The position numbers were made by a program, and so were the translations under genes. A stretch of 5,708 nt of DNA from positions 1-5,708 of the forward strand of contig JAGLWO010000126.1 of assembly GCA_023133395.1 (NCBI GenBank), given 5' to 3'. The notes beneath the pieces are model-generated. The model made no database searches and was not told the origin of the DNA. It worked only from the letters and a program-made list of their open reading frames with translations. Origin of the DNA: Candidatus Cloacimonadota bacterium (GTDB lineage: Bacteria > Cloacimonadota > Cloacimonadia > Cloacimonadales > TCS61). Of the stretch, positions 1-5,609 are shown one piece after another. How positions within the stretch are numbered: position 1 is the first letter of the stretch; each line of letters starts with the position of its first letter.

Positions 1-245
1 TTCAAGGTGTTTGGATTGAACACATCATCTGTTTCCAAGGCAACCATTGCCAGAGAATTGCCACCGAATTTATCTCCAACTTCATTAAATAATACTACAC
101 TTGGATCATCCTGCGGTAAGTATTCTAGGATGTCACTGTTAATTTCCAGTTCTCTTAACTGGAATGCCATAAATATAGTTATGATAATAGTTCCAATAAT
201 TATCGGAACACGATATTTCAGTACCAATTCTGCGAATTTTCTCAT
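1..245 (-). CDS. MMPL/RND-family exporter, N-terminal 81 residues (runs off left edge)
   Basis: Translating the minus strand from the ATG at 245-243 gives 81 residues with no stop before the window edge. A short basic start (MRKFAELVLKYR) is followed by one hydrophobic helix at about residues 13-30. Then come ELEINSDILEYLPQDDP (33-49) and FNEVGDKFGGN (53-63). This order, helix 1 then an N-S-D-x-L-x-x-L-P-x-D-D-P stretch opening the periplasmic loop and an F-G-G-N a little later, is typical of the MMPL branch of the RND superfamily. Those proteins are proton-driven inner-membrane exporters, often of lipids or other hydrophobic molecules. The start is supported by AGGAG at 255-259, nine bases upstream, and by an in-frame TAG just before it. 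It is the last visible gene of the operon, 69 bases after the 43-aa ORF. The substrate cannot be read from this fragment. Confidence 0.85.
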   Translation of the reverse strand, partial: MRKFAELVLKYRVPIIIGTIIITIFMAFQLRELEINSDILEYLPQDDPSVVLFNEVGDKFGGNSLAMVALETDDVFNPNTL

Positions 246-314
246 ACTTTTTTTCTCCTACTATTTCTTATTTAATTTAGTGTGTCTCACAATTATTGCG
301 GTTAATCATAAAGA

Positions 315-446
315 TTAAACGAAATTAATATCATATAATTTACTATTCAACTTTTTTAATAAATAATTAATACCTGCAATTATTGAAATTAATCCAACAA
401 TTTCTCCAGTTCGATATATTATGAGTAATTCTGTTGCTTTTTTCAT
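315..446 (-). CDS. 43-aa single-helix membrane microprotein, coupled to gtrA
   Basis: ATG at 446-444, TAA at 317-315, 43 residues. It starts MKKATELLIIYR, has a hydrophobic stretch at about residues 15-30 (EIVGLISIIAGINYLL) and then a basic, polar tail. The ATG overlaps the TGA of the GtrA-like gene as ATGA, and AGGAG at 456-460 lies inside the last codons of that gene, so translation looks coupled. The first 33 residues align without gaps to the start of the exporter gene downstream (12 identities, including M-x-K, E-L, Y-R, I-x-G and L-x-x-L). The ribosome-site regions match at 14 of 15 bases. It may be a decayed duplicate of the exporter start or a small membrane protein in its own right. 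No known family is recognised. The reading frame is clear; whether a protein is made is uncertain. Confidence 0.5.
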   Translation of the reverse strand: MKKATELLIIYRTGEIVGLISIIAGINYLLKKLNSKLYDINFV

Positions 447-886
447 ACTTTTATTCTCCTACAATATTTTTCTCTATATTTTTTGTCCTTTTTTACAAAT
501 ATATACTTCTCACTTGCAAAAAAGCTAACAATCCCGGAAAAGCATAATGCTAACACATTACAAATAACGATATGAAAATGAAAAAGTTCATAGATTACAG
601 CTAATAATCCTAATTTTATAACTATAAAAATTAATAATACAAAATTATAATGTAGAAAAAGCTTTATAAAATCAGATTTTTCATTATGAACTCTATGATT
701 CCATATCCAGAAATAGCAAATAATATAAGTTACAGCAATTCCTAATTCATAGGAGATTGCCGGAGATAATACATATTTTGTGAAATAGGAATGAAAAAAA
801 AATGTTGTAAGTATCCATAACACTGATGTATCGACAACTGCTCCGACAACTCCTCTTAATACAAACTTTATGAAATTTCGTGGCAT
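443..886 (-). CDS. GtrA-like four-helix membrane protein
   Basis: 147 residues with four hydrophobic segments at about 8-30, 40-62, 80-102 and 106-126, and a basic cytoplasmic tail (KKDKKYREKYCRRIKV). Typical GtrA-like features are the glycine-rich first helix (F-x-x-x-G-V-V-G-A-V-V-D), the S-Y-E-L-G-I segment opening helix 2, and the W-N-H-R-V-H-N-E-K-S loop before helix 3. Length and topology fit the family (about 120-150 aa). Characterised members help flip or handle polyprenyl-phosphate-linked sugars for O-antigen or cell-wall decoration; many others have no known substrate. The start is the ATG at 886-884, with a TGA in frame nine bases upstream. No clear Shine-Dalgarno is visible. The gene lies 42 bases after the radical SAM gene and overlaps the next ORF by four bases. 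It looks more AT-rich than the radical SAM gene upstream. Confidence 0.85.
   Translation of the reverse strand: MPRNFIKFVLRGVVGAVVDTSVLWILTTFFFHSYFTKYVLSPAISYELGIAVTYIICYFWIWNHRVHNEKSDFIKLFLHYNFVLLIFIVIKLGLLAVIYELFHFHIVICNVLALCFSGIVSFFASEKYIFVKKDKKYREKYCRRIKV
456..460 (-). promoter_or_regulatory. Ribosome binding site of the 43-aa ORF, inside gtrA
   Basis: AGGAG on the minus strand, nine bases before the ATG at 446. It falls within the codons for the final R-R-I-K-V of the GtrA-like protein. The same arrangement (TAGGAGAA, then AAAGTATGA) recurs before the exporter start at 246-260. Confidence 0.6.
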
Positions 887-928
887 ATTAATTCACTAAT
901 TCAGGCATTAGTTTTTCTTTATTGAACA

Positions 929-2401
929 TTATGATATTCTCTTTTTATCCTCTTTTTTACCGGATTCAAGATATTGTTCTTCCCAGATCGGATCGAGGAG
1001 TTCAGCAAGTTTTTCATCGTATCGGATCATCCTGTTATAATAGTCCGGATCTCGAAGGCAAAGAGCAGCAGAAGGATATCCGGGTTTTGCTTTAGTTTTT
1101 ACGAACAAATCGTGAGCAACTTTGTGATGATCTCGAATAAAGCAAGGTCTGATTTCATTACCGCGAGTATTGGGTGGACACATATAATTATATGATAATT
1201 GCCAGTCTCGAACTCCTTTGAACAAATCAGAGTATAAAGCATCTGTTAATGTCTTTCCCTGTTTATTGATTTCATGAATATTATCTTTCCAAAAGGGAAC
1301 GAAAACACAGGGATAAATGTTACCATTCCAATCGATATAAAGATAACCACCGGGACGAGCACCAGCAATGCAACCGGAAGAGAAAGTACCGCCATTCCAG
1401 AAATCAGCAAAAAATAAACGCTCTTTTCGTACTATCTCTTGTTCACGTTCCCACATTTTAGCTCGTACTAAAGGAGAGACTTGGTGATCAACATCCACAC
1501 CTCTTCCAATCGGCATATATTGGAAAAGCCATTCATAAAGAGCTCCCTGCTCATCGAAGTAGAATTTGATCATTTCTTTGGAGATGAGAAGTTCTGCATT
1601 CTCGGGTGTGGCAGTAACAGAAATGCCAAAAGGAACACCAGCATTACGCAGATTTTCAAAGGCAGAAAGAATTCTTTTATATGTTCCCTTTCCTCTTCGT
1701 TCGTCGGTTTCCTTTTCAAATCCTTCAACAGAGATAGCAGGTGTTATATTACCAACTTCTGCCAATTTTTTTGCTTTGTCTTTATCGATGAGTGTACCAT
1801 TTGTATAAACAAGAAAATATTGTTCAGGGTGAAGTCTTGCTAGCTCGATGATATCAACATCTCCATCTCGCCAAAGAAATGGTTCTCCTCCGGAAATAAC
1901 AGTGAACCAGCTTCCCCATTTCTCAAATTTCTCCTTGAGGATTCGTTCAACATCTTCAAAAGAAAGAGAAGGAAGTCCTTTGGAAACACTCGCAGCATAA
2001 CAGTCTTTACAACGAAGATTACAATTTCCTCCGGGTGAAATTGTTAGAAATGATGGTGGCATTGTACCATATTCCTCTTCAAATTTTTTCATCTTTTCTT
2101 TTCTTCTGTTGCTCTTCGTCAGAAACCCTTTGATAAATAAATTGATCATCCGATCCCGCACGGCGGGTGAGCCGTTATCATACGCTTTAAGTGCAGCACG
2201 TACAATATTTGATGCTATATAAAACTTGTCCTCTCGTTGACGTCTTGGACCAACTTTTACGGGATCGCCATTGTCCACAAAAAATTTGTAAGCAACTTTC
2301 TCAAGTGGTGGCAAAGCGACTTTCCATGCTTTTGTAATACTGGCAAGATTGGCTACATTCTTTGCCAGAAAATTACTGATTTTTTTTTCATTTGTCTTCA
2401 T
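929..2401 (-). CDS. Radical SAM enzyme with reduced SPASM/twitch-like C-terminus
   Basis: 490 residues. The radical SAM core starts near residue 115. C127-x3-C131-x2-C134 (CNLRCKDC) binds the 4Fe-4S cluster that cleaves S-adenosylmethionine, and S-G-G-E-P at 170-174 is the usual SAM-binding motif. The C-terminal part has C344-x15-G360-x4-C365, which matches the first half of the SPASM signature, followed by C408, C420 and C448. The usual C-x2-C-x5-C-x3-C block is missing, so one auxiliary cluster (twitch-like) is more likely than two. A helical, charged N-terminus of about 110 residues precedes the core. No signal peptide or membrane segment is seen, so it should be cytoplasmic. AAGGAG at 2408-2413 lies six bases before the ATG. 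SPASM-type enzymes modify peptides, proteins or small molecules. The substrate is unknown; the neighbouring acyl-transfer and export genes suggest a lipid or an acylated product (inference). Confidence 0.9.
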   Translation of the reverse strand: MKTNEKKISNFLAKNVANLASITKAWKVALPPLEKVAYKFFVDNGDPVKVGPRRQREDKFYIASNIVRAALKAYDNGSPAVRDRMINLFIKGFLTKSNRRKEKMKKFEEEYGTMPPSFLTISPGGNCNLRCKDCYAASVSKGLPSLSFEDVERILKEKFEKWGSWFTVISGGEPFLWRDGDVDIIELARLHPEQYFLVYTNGTLIDKDKAKKLAEVGNITPAISVEGFEKETDERRGKGTYKRILSAFENLRNAGVPFGISVTATPENAELLISKEMIKFYFDEQGALYEWLFQYMPIGRGVDVDHQVSPLVRAKMWEREQEIVRKERLFFADFWNGGTFSSGCIAGARPGGYLYIDWNGNIYPCVFVPFWKDNIHEINKQGKTLTDALYSDLFKGVRDWQLSYNYMCPPNTRGNEIRPCFIRDHHKVAHDLFVKTKAKPGYPSAALCLRDPDYYNRMIRYDEKLAELLDPIWEEQYLESGKKEDKKRIS

Positions 2402-2443
2402 AATTAACTCCTTTTTTGATTTTTTTTATTCTTACTTGGGAAA

Positions 2444-3577
2444 TCATAGATGTTTAATAAAACATCTTCTTCTTTTATGCTGACGATGTTCAAAGAATTT
2501 CCATTGAGCCTGAACTTTCTTATTATTTTCCAGTTCGATATTTGTCTCTGCTCTTTCAATTTTATTATCGATATAAGTTTGGATAATTTTATACAATATA
2601 ATAGCGTTAACGCCCTTTCCCTGCAAATCCGGACGGACAGCAATTAAGTATAGATCGACAAGGTCATTATTTTTTAATGCTTTCAGGATATGAATGAAAC
2701 CAAAAGGTAACAGTCTTCCATTTGCTTTTTGAAACGCTTTGGATAAAGATGGCATAGTTATTACGAAAGCAGCAACTTTACCGGATTCATCGAGGATAAG
2801 AGATATATATTTATGCGGAATGATTCCCATGTAATGTTCGGTATATTTTTCAACCTGCTTTTCCGTTAAAGGAACAACACCGTAAAGAGGTTCAAATGCA
2901 TCATTAAGAACTTTAAAAATTTCTTTGGCATAAGGTTTCAGGTCTTTTGAACTTTTAGTTTGTAAAGCTGTTAATTTATATTTTTTCTCAACGATATTGG
3001 CAATTCTTTCAATTTTTTCAGGAACTTTCTCCGGCACTTTTACTTCAAATTCAATCCAATCTATATCTTTTGAATATCCGGATTTTTCGAGATGTTTGGA
3101 ATAATACGGATAATTATAGATCGTAGCTATTGTTCCCAGTTCATCGAATCCTTCTATCAGCATTCCTTCAGGATCGAGATCTGTGAAACCGAGAGGTCCG
3201 TGAACTGCTTCCATTCCTTTTTCTCTTGCCCAATTTTCCACTGTATTTAGAAGTGCTTTTGACACATTTTCATCATCGACAAAATCTATCCAACCAAAAC
3301 GAGCATATTTGTTTTTCCACTTTTCGATGAATCGGTAATTTATAATTCCAGCAATTCTACCCACAACTTCTTCGTTTTCATAAGCGAGCCATAACTTAAC
3401 ATCGCAAAATTCAAAGGCAGGATTTTCCTTTTTATAAAGAATATTAAATTCATCATTTCTTAAAGGTGGAATCCAGTATTTATTTCCTTTGTAAAGTTTA
3501 TAAGGAAAGGAGATGAATTTTTTCAGGTCTTTTTTATTTTTTACTTCTTTAATAATAATGTCCATTATTACCAACAT
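2444..3577 (-). CDS. GNAT-fold acyltransferase-like protein (YghO-like family)
   Basis: 377 residues. The N-terminal half holds the conserved stretch W-I-P-P-L-R (35-40), N-P-A-F-E-F-C (52-58), a GNAT-like strand V-V-G-R-I-A-G-I-I-N (71-80) and a distinctive G-P-L-G-F-T-D-L-D-P-E-G block (127-138). The C-terminal half carries a GNAT cofactor loop, V314-R-P-D-L-Q319-G-K-G322-V-N324, and ends in the basic E-H-R-Q-H-K-R-R-R (363-371). I recognise this as the large GNAT-superfamily group, common in Bacteroidota, often annotated only as N-acetyltransferase and including E. coli YghO. The acceptor is unknown. From memory and unchecked, a Caulobacter bacterial ceramide synthase is also a GNAT-type protein, so N-acylation of a lipid is a reasonable lead. 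Start choice: the ATG at 3577 has GGGGAG ten bases upstream and overlaps fabH by ten bases. The ATG at 3565 (373 aa) lies two bases after the fabH stop and fits the family's usual N-terminus equally well. Confidence 0.8.
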   Translation of the reverse strand: MLVIMDIIIKEVKNKKDLKKFISFPYKLYKGNKYWIPPLRNDEFNILYKKENPAFEFCDVKLWLAYENEEVVGRIAGIINYRFIEKWKNKYARFGWIDFVDDENVSKALLNTVENWAREKGMEAVHGPLGFTDLDPEGMLIEGFDELGTIATIYNYPYYSKHLEKSGYSKDIDWIEFEVKVPEKVPEKIERIANIVEKKYKLTALQTKSSKDLKPYAKEIFKVLNDAFEPLYGVVPLTEKQVEKYTEHYMGIIPHKYISLILDESGKVAAFVITMPSLSKAFQKANGRLLPFGFIHILKALKNNDLVDLYLIAVRPDLQGKGVNAIILYKIIQTYIDNKIERAETNIELENNKKVQAQWKFFEHRQHKRRRCFIKHL

Positions 3578-4563
3578 ATCACAATTGCTCCCCAGGTTAA
3601 ACCTGCCCCAAAAGCAGTTAAAACCACAATATCTCCTTTTTTAATTTTTCCTTGAGTTATAGCTTCATCTAACGCAATGGGAATTGAAGCTGCCGAAGTA
3701 TTTCCATATTTTTCCAGATTTATCATTATTTTTTCTATTGGCAGATGTAATTTTTTTGCAACAGCTTTTAAAATGCGCAAATTTGCTTGATGAGGTATGA
3801 GAAGATCGATATCTTTTCTTGTTAAATCGACTTTATCTAAGGCCTCAATTACAGAATCAACCATTCTCTTTGTAGCAAATTTATAAACTTTTTTTCCTTC
3901 CATTTTTATAAATTGTTGTCTTTGTTTGATAGTTTTTTTTGTTGCAGGTAATCGAGAACCTCCAGCCGGAATTTTAAGTAAATCAGCACCGGAGCCATCT
4001 GAACCAAAATCGCATGAAATCATGTTCTTTCCTTTTTGACCTTTCTTTATAATAATTGCTCCTGCTCCATCACCAAATAAAACACAAGTATTTCTATCTT
4101 TCCAATCTACTGTCCGGGAAAAGATTTCAGTTCCGATTATCATTGCAGTATTATAATCACTATTTTTCATAAGAGATTCTGCCACAAATAGAGAATAAAT
4201 AAAGCCGGAACAAGCAGCGGATAAGTCGAAACAAACAGCGTTTTCCAAACCAAGTTTGTGTTGTGTAATGCAAGCAGTGGAAGGAAAGTAGTGATCAGGA
4301 AAATGAGTTGCTACAATTAATAAATCAATTTCTTTTGGATTAATATCTGCATCTTTTAATGCTTTTGCTCCTGCTTTTGCAGCTAAATCCGATGCTGCTT
4401 CTTTATCGTCAGCTATTCGTCTTTCTTCAATACCTGTTCTTTTTTTTATCCATTCATCGGTTGTATCTACTATCTTTTCCAGATCAAAATTAGTCAGGAT
4501 TTTGTCAGGGACATAAAAGCCGGTTCCTATTATTCCTATATTATTAGAACTTTCTTTATTCAA
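3568..4563 (-). CDS. fabH: 3-oxoacyl-ACP synthase III (FabH-type ketosynthase)
   Basis: 331 residues, close to the usual 315-335. The thiolase-fold catalytic triad is intact: C118 in D-L-S-A-A-C-S-G, H258 in I-P-H-Q-A-N, and N288 in Y-G-N-T-S-A-A-S. Other marks are I-I-G-T-G-F-Y-V-P (11-19), the W-I-K-K-R-T-G-I-E-E-R-R segment (38-49), F-G-D-G-A-G-A (163-169) and the C-terminal F-G-A-G-L-T-W-G-A (318-326). FabH condenses an acyl-CoA primer with malonyl-ACP; it acts in the cytoplasm. Placement at the head of a TetR-controlled operon, away from other fab genes, suggests a dedicated rather than housekeeping role (inference). The start codon is TTG at 4563-4561. There is an in-frame TGA nine bases upstream and no in-frame ATG until residue 132, and GTGAGGA at 4567-4573 sits three bases before it. 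It is separated from tetR by 63 bases that hold a promoter and operator. Confidence 0.92.
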   Translation of the reverse strand: MNKESSNNIGIIGTGFYVPDKILTNFDLEKIVDTTDEWIKKRTGIEERRIADDKEAASDLAAKAGAKALKDADINPKEIDLLIVATHFPDHYFPSTACITQHKLGLENAVCFDLSAACSGFIYSLFVAESLMKNSDYNTAMIIGTEIFSRTVDWKDRNTCVLFGDGAGAIIIKKGQKGKNMISCDFGSDGSGADLLKIPAGGSRLPATKKTIKQRQQFIKMEGKKVYKFATKRMVDSVIEALDKVDLTRKDIDLLIPHQANLRILKAVAKKLHLPIEKIMINLEKYGNTSAASIPIALDEAITQGKIKKGDIVVLTAFGAGLTWGAIVICW

Positions 4564-4566
4564 TTT

Positions 4567-4573
4567 TCCTCAC
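4567..4573 (-). promoter_or_regulatory. Ribosome binding site that fixes the fabH TTG start
   Basis: GTGAGGA on the minus strand with only three bases before the TTG. The spacing is short, but no other start is available: the frame is closed nine bases upstream and has no ATG or GTG in the first hundred residues that would keep the conserved N-terminus. Confidence 0.5.
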
Positions 4574-4581
4574 TTCAATAT

Positions 4582-4606
4582 TCGACCATATAGGTTTTGT
4601 GTTCGA
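4582..4606. promoter_or_regulatory. Putative TetR operator in the fabH promoter
   Basis: The plus strand reads TCGACCA, 11 bases, TGTTCGA. The arms are inverted repeats with six of seven positions complementary. A second copy with the same arms and the same 11-base spacing precedes the tetR gene (5222-5246), though the centre is different. The site fills the space between the -35 and -10 proposed for fabH, where binding would block RNA polymerase. The protein encoded between the two sites is the natural candidate to bind them (inference). Confidence 0.7.
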
Positions 4607-4614
4607 GTTTTAAA
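4587..4614 (-). promoter_or_regulatory. Putative promoter of the fabH-to-exporter operon
   Basis: On the minus strand TTTAAA (4614-4609) and TATATG (4592-4587) are 16 bases apart, each matching the sigma-70 consensus at four of six bases. This is a weak match in AT-rich DNA, but it lies in the only gap between tetR and fabH and is interleaved with the palindromic operator. Because tetR lies upstream on the same strand, read-through from its promoter could also contribute. Confidence 0.4.
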
Positions 4615-4626
4615 TAAAAAAATATA

Positions 4627-5205
4627 TCACCTTTTTACGATTCCATTGAAAAGTATTTCCAGGAGTTTATCAATATTAGCTTCAATTTCAGGAAAAGAAA
4701 TATTTATCGACCACGGATATTCCATTCCTTTAAGAGCAGAAGCAATTGCAAAAGCGGTTAATTCAATATCACTAATATCAAATATTCCCTTATCTTCACC
4801 ATATTGTAGTATTTCCCGAATAGTGTACAGCTCTTCCCGGCTGTTCTTTTCCCGAATTTTTTCGATAAAAGCGTAATGTTTAAGATAGTCATCTTTGAGT
4901 GCACTGTTGATATTTACAAGGTCTTTAAGGTTTTCCATTTTCTTCAAAATATAAATTTTCATTTTCTTTTGAGGATTATCTTCATTGATAATTGCTTCTC
5001 TGATCTTTTCTTTCAGGAATCTATTTTCTTTTTCAACCACTTCTTTAAATATATCTTCCTTGCTTTGGAAATAATGATATAAAGAAGCTTTCCCCATTCG
5101 TGCTGCTTTGGCTATTTCATTGACTGTTGTTTTTAACAATCCATGCTCTGAAAATATGTTTTGAGCAACCTGTGTGATGATTTGTTTTTTGGGATTATCT
5201 TTCAA
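4627..5205 (-). CDS. TetR-family transcriptional regulator
   Basis: 192 residues from the chosen start. The N-terminal DNA-binding domain is typical: I-I-T-Q-V-A-Q-N-I-F-S-E-H-G (9-22), then the helix-turn-helix T-T-V-N-E-I-A-K-A-A (26-35) and G-K-A-S-L-Y-H-Y-F-Q-S-K-E-D-I-F (38-53). The C-terminal two thirds is helical and poorly conserved, as expected for the ligand-binding and dimer domain; no family of known ligand is recognised. The start is taken as TTG at 5205-5203 because GGAGG at 5211-5215 lies five bases before it and the domain then begins at the usual distance. The frame is open to a TTG at 5229, which would give 200 residues but places that ribosome site inside the gene. Matching palindromes lie before this gene and before fabH, pointing to autoregulation and control of the operon. 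The ligand may be an acyl-CoA or the exported product (inference). Confidence 0.9.
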   Translation of the reverse strand: MKDNPKKQIITQVAQNIFSEHGLLKTTVNEIAKAARMGKASLYHYFQSKEDIFKEVVEKENRFLKEKIREAIINEDNPQKKMKIYILKKMENLKDLVNINSALKDDYLKHYAFIEKIREKNSREELYTIREILQYGEDKGIFDISDIELTAFAIASALKGMEYPWSINISFPEIEANIDKLLEILFNGIVKR

Positions 5206-5210
5206 ACACA

Positions 5211-5215
5211 CCTCC
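5211..5215 (-). promoter_or_regulatory. Ribosome binding site deciding the tetR start
   Basis: GGAGG on the minus strand, five bases before the TTG at 5205. No comparable site precedes the longer TTG start at 5229. Confidence 0.65.
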
Positions 5216-5221
5216 AATTTA

Positions 5222-5246
5222 TCGAACAATTACATTCTGTGGTCGA
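5222..5246. promoter_or_regulatory. Putative TetR operator before tetR
   Basis: Read on the minus strand it is TCGACCA, 11 bases, TGTTCGA, with the same arms and spacing as the site before fabH (4582-4606). The five bases before the arm are also shared (ATAT then the T of TCGA). It begins at the end of the proposed -10 and covers the likely transcription start, a classic position for autorepression. Confidence 0.7.
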
Positions 5247-5526
5247 ATATTTTTCAGATACTCATATTAGTCAAGAATTTTTTAAATTGAACAAAACAGA
5301 ATTCAATCTGAGAAAATTCCATAAACCTGTGCTGGTTTATGATATTTTTGATGATAAAGTTCGATACTCTCTTTGGGAAATGGAAATGCTCGATAGATTC
5401 GGACTGAAAAACGTTGATGACCGGGATAAAACCGAAAATATTATTTTTTGTCCGGATTGGATGCAAGACAATGATGTAGATGAAGATGACCTTGAGGATA
5501 TAGATTTGGATGATGACGATTTATGA
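5239..5526 (+). CDS. Unrecognised ORF with acidic tail, probably 5'-truncated
   Basis: The plus-strand frame is open from 5152 to TGA at 5524-5526. The part beyond the tetR promoter reads like real protein: E-F-F-K-L-N-K-T-E-F-N-L-R-K-F, then K-P-V-L-V-Y-D-I-F-D-D-K-V-R-Y-S-L-W-E-M-E-M, then C-P-D-W-M and a tail in which most of the last 19 residues are Asp or Glu. No convincing start exists. Candidates are GTG 5239, TTG 5287 and ATG 5380, none with a good ribosome site, and 5239 lies inside the tetR operator. A hairpin terminator follows on the same strand. The simplest reading is the 3' remnant of a longer gene whose front was lost when the tetR cluster arrived; a short gene with an unusual start is the alternative. 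I do not recognise the family. The start given is nominal. Confidence 0.4.
   Translation: MVEYFSDTHISQEFFKLNKTEFNLRKFHKPVLVYDIFDDKVRYSLWEMEMLDRFGLKNVDDRDKTENIIFCPDWMQDNDVDEDDLEDIDLDDDDL
5246..5274 (-). promoter_or_regulatory. Putative tetR promoter
   Basis: On the minus strand TTGACT (5274-5269, five of six consensus bases) and AATATT (5251-5246, four of six) are separated by 17 bases. The -10 runs directly into the palindromic operator. The promoter lies inside the plus-strand ORF that ends at 5526. Confidence 0.6.
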
Positions 5527-5563
5527 CAATTAGATGAATTTAGAATTTAAGATTTTTAAAATT

Positions 5564-5601
5564 GGTTAATGAGTTTTTTTACTTGTTAACCTTTTCATTT
5601 T
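5564..5601 (+). terminator. Intrinsic terminator after the acidic-tail ORF
   Basis: GGTTAATGAGT (5564-5574) pairs with ACTTGTTAACC (5581-5591) across a six-T loop. That gives eleven pairs in the plus-strand RNA, two of them G-U, followed by TTTTCATTTT (5592-5601). On the minus strand the two wobble pairs become A-C mismatches, so the hairpin works better for the plus strand, although it may also serve the convergent amidohydrolase gene. The rest of 5527-5609 shows nothing else. Confidence 0.6.
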
Positions 5602-5609
5602 AAAAGAGG

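Noticed and set aside
7..318. Plus-strand 103-residue frame at the left edge
   Set aside because: It is antisense to the exporter start, whose minus-strand translation has clear family motifs and a ribosome site.
315..446. The 43-aa ORF as a RiPP precursor for the radical SAM enzyme
   Set aside because: It is a basic start plus a membrane helix with no Cys, no repeated core and no leader/core boundary, and it matches the exporter N-terminus better.
2404..2647. Open frames on both strands over the end of the GNAT gene
   Set aside because: They overlap the conserved C-terminus of the GNAT-fold protein in other frames and show no motif of their own.
4588..4598. ACCATATAGGT as a separate small palindrome before fabH
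   Set aside because: Only three arm bases pair and it lies inside the larger 25-bp site, whose arms are the part shared with the tetR site.
5254..5466. Minus-strand 70-residue frame opposite the acidic-tail ORF
   Set aside because: It covers the tetR promoter region, has no ribosome site, and is the complement of the more protein-like plus-strand frame.
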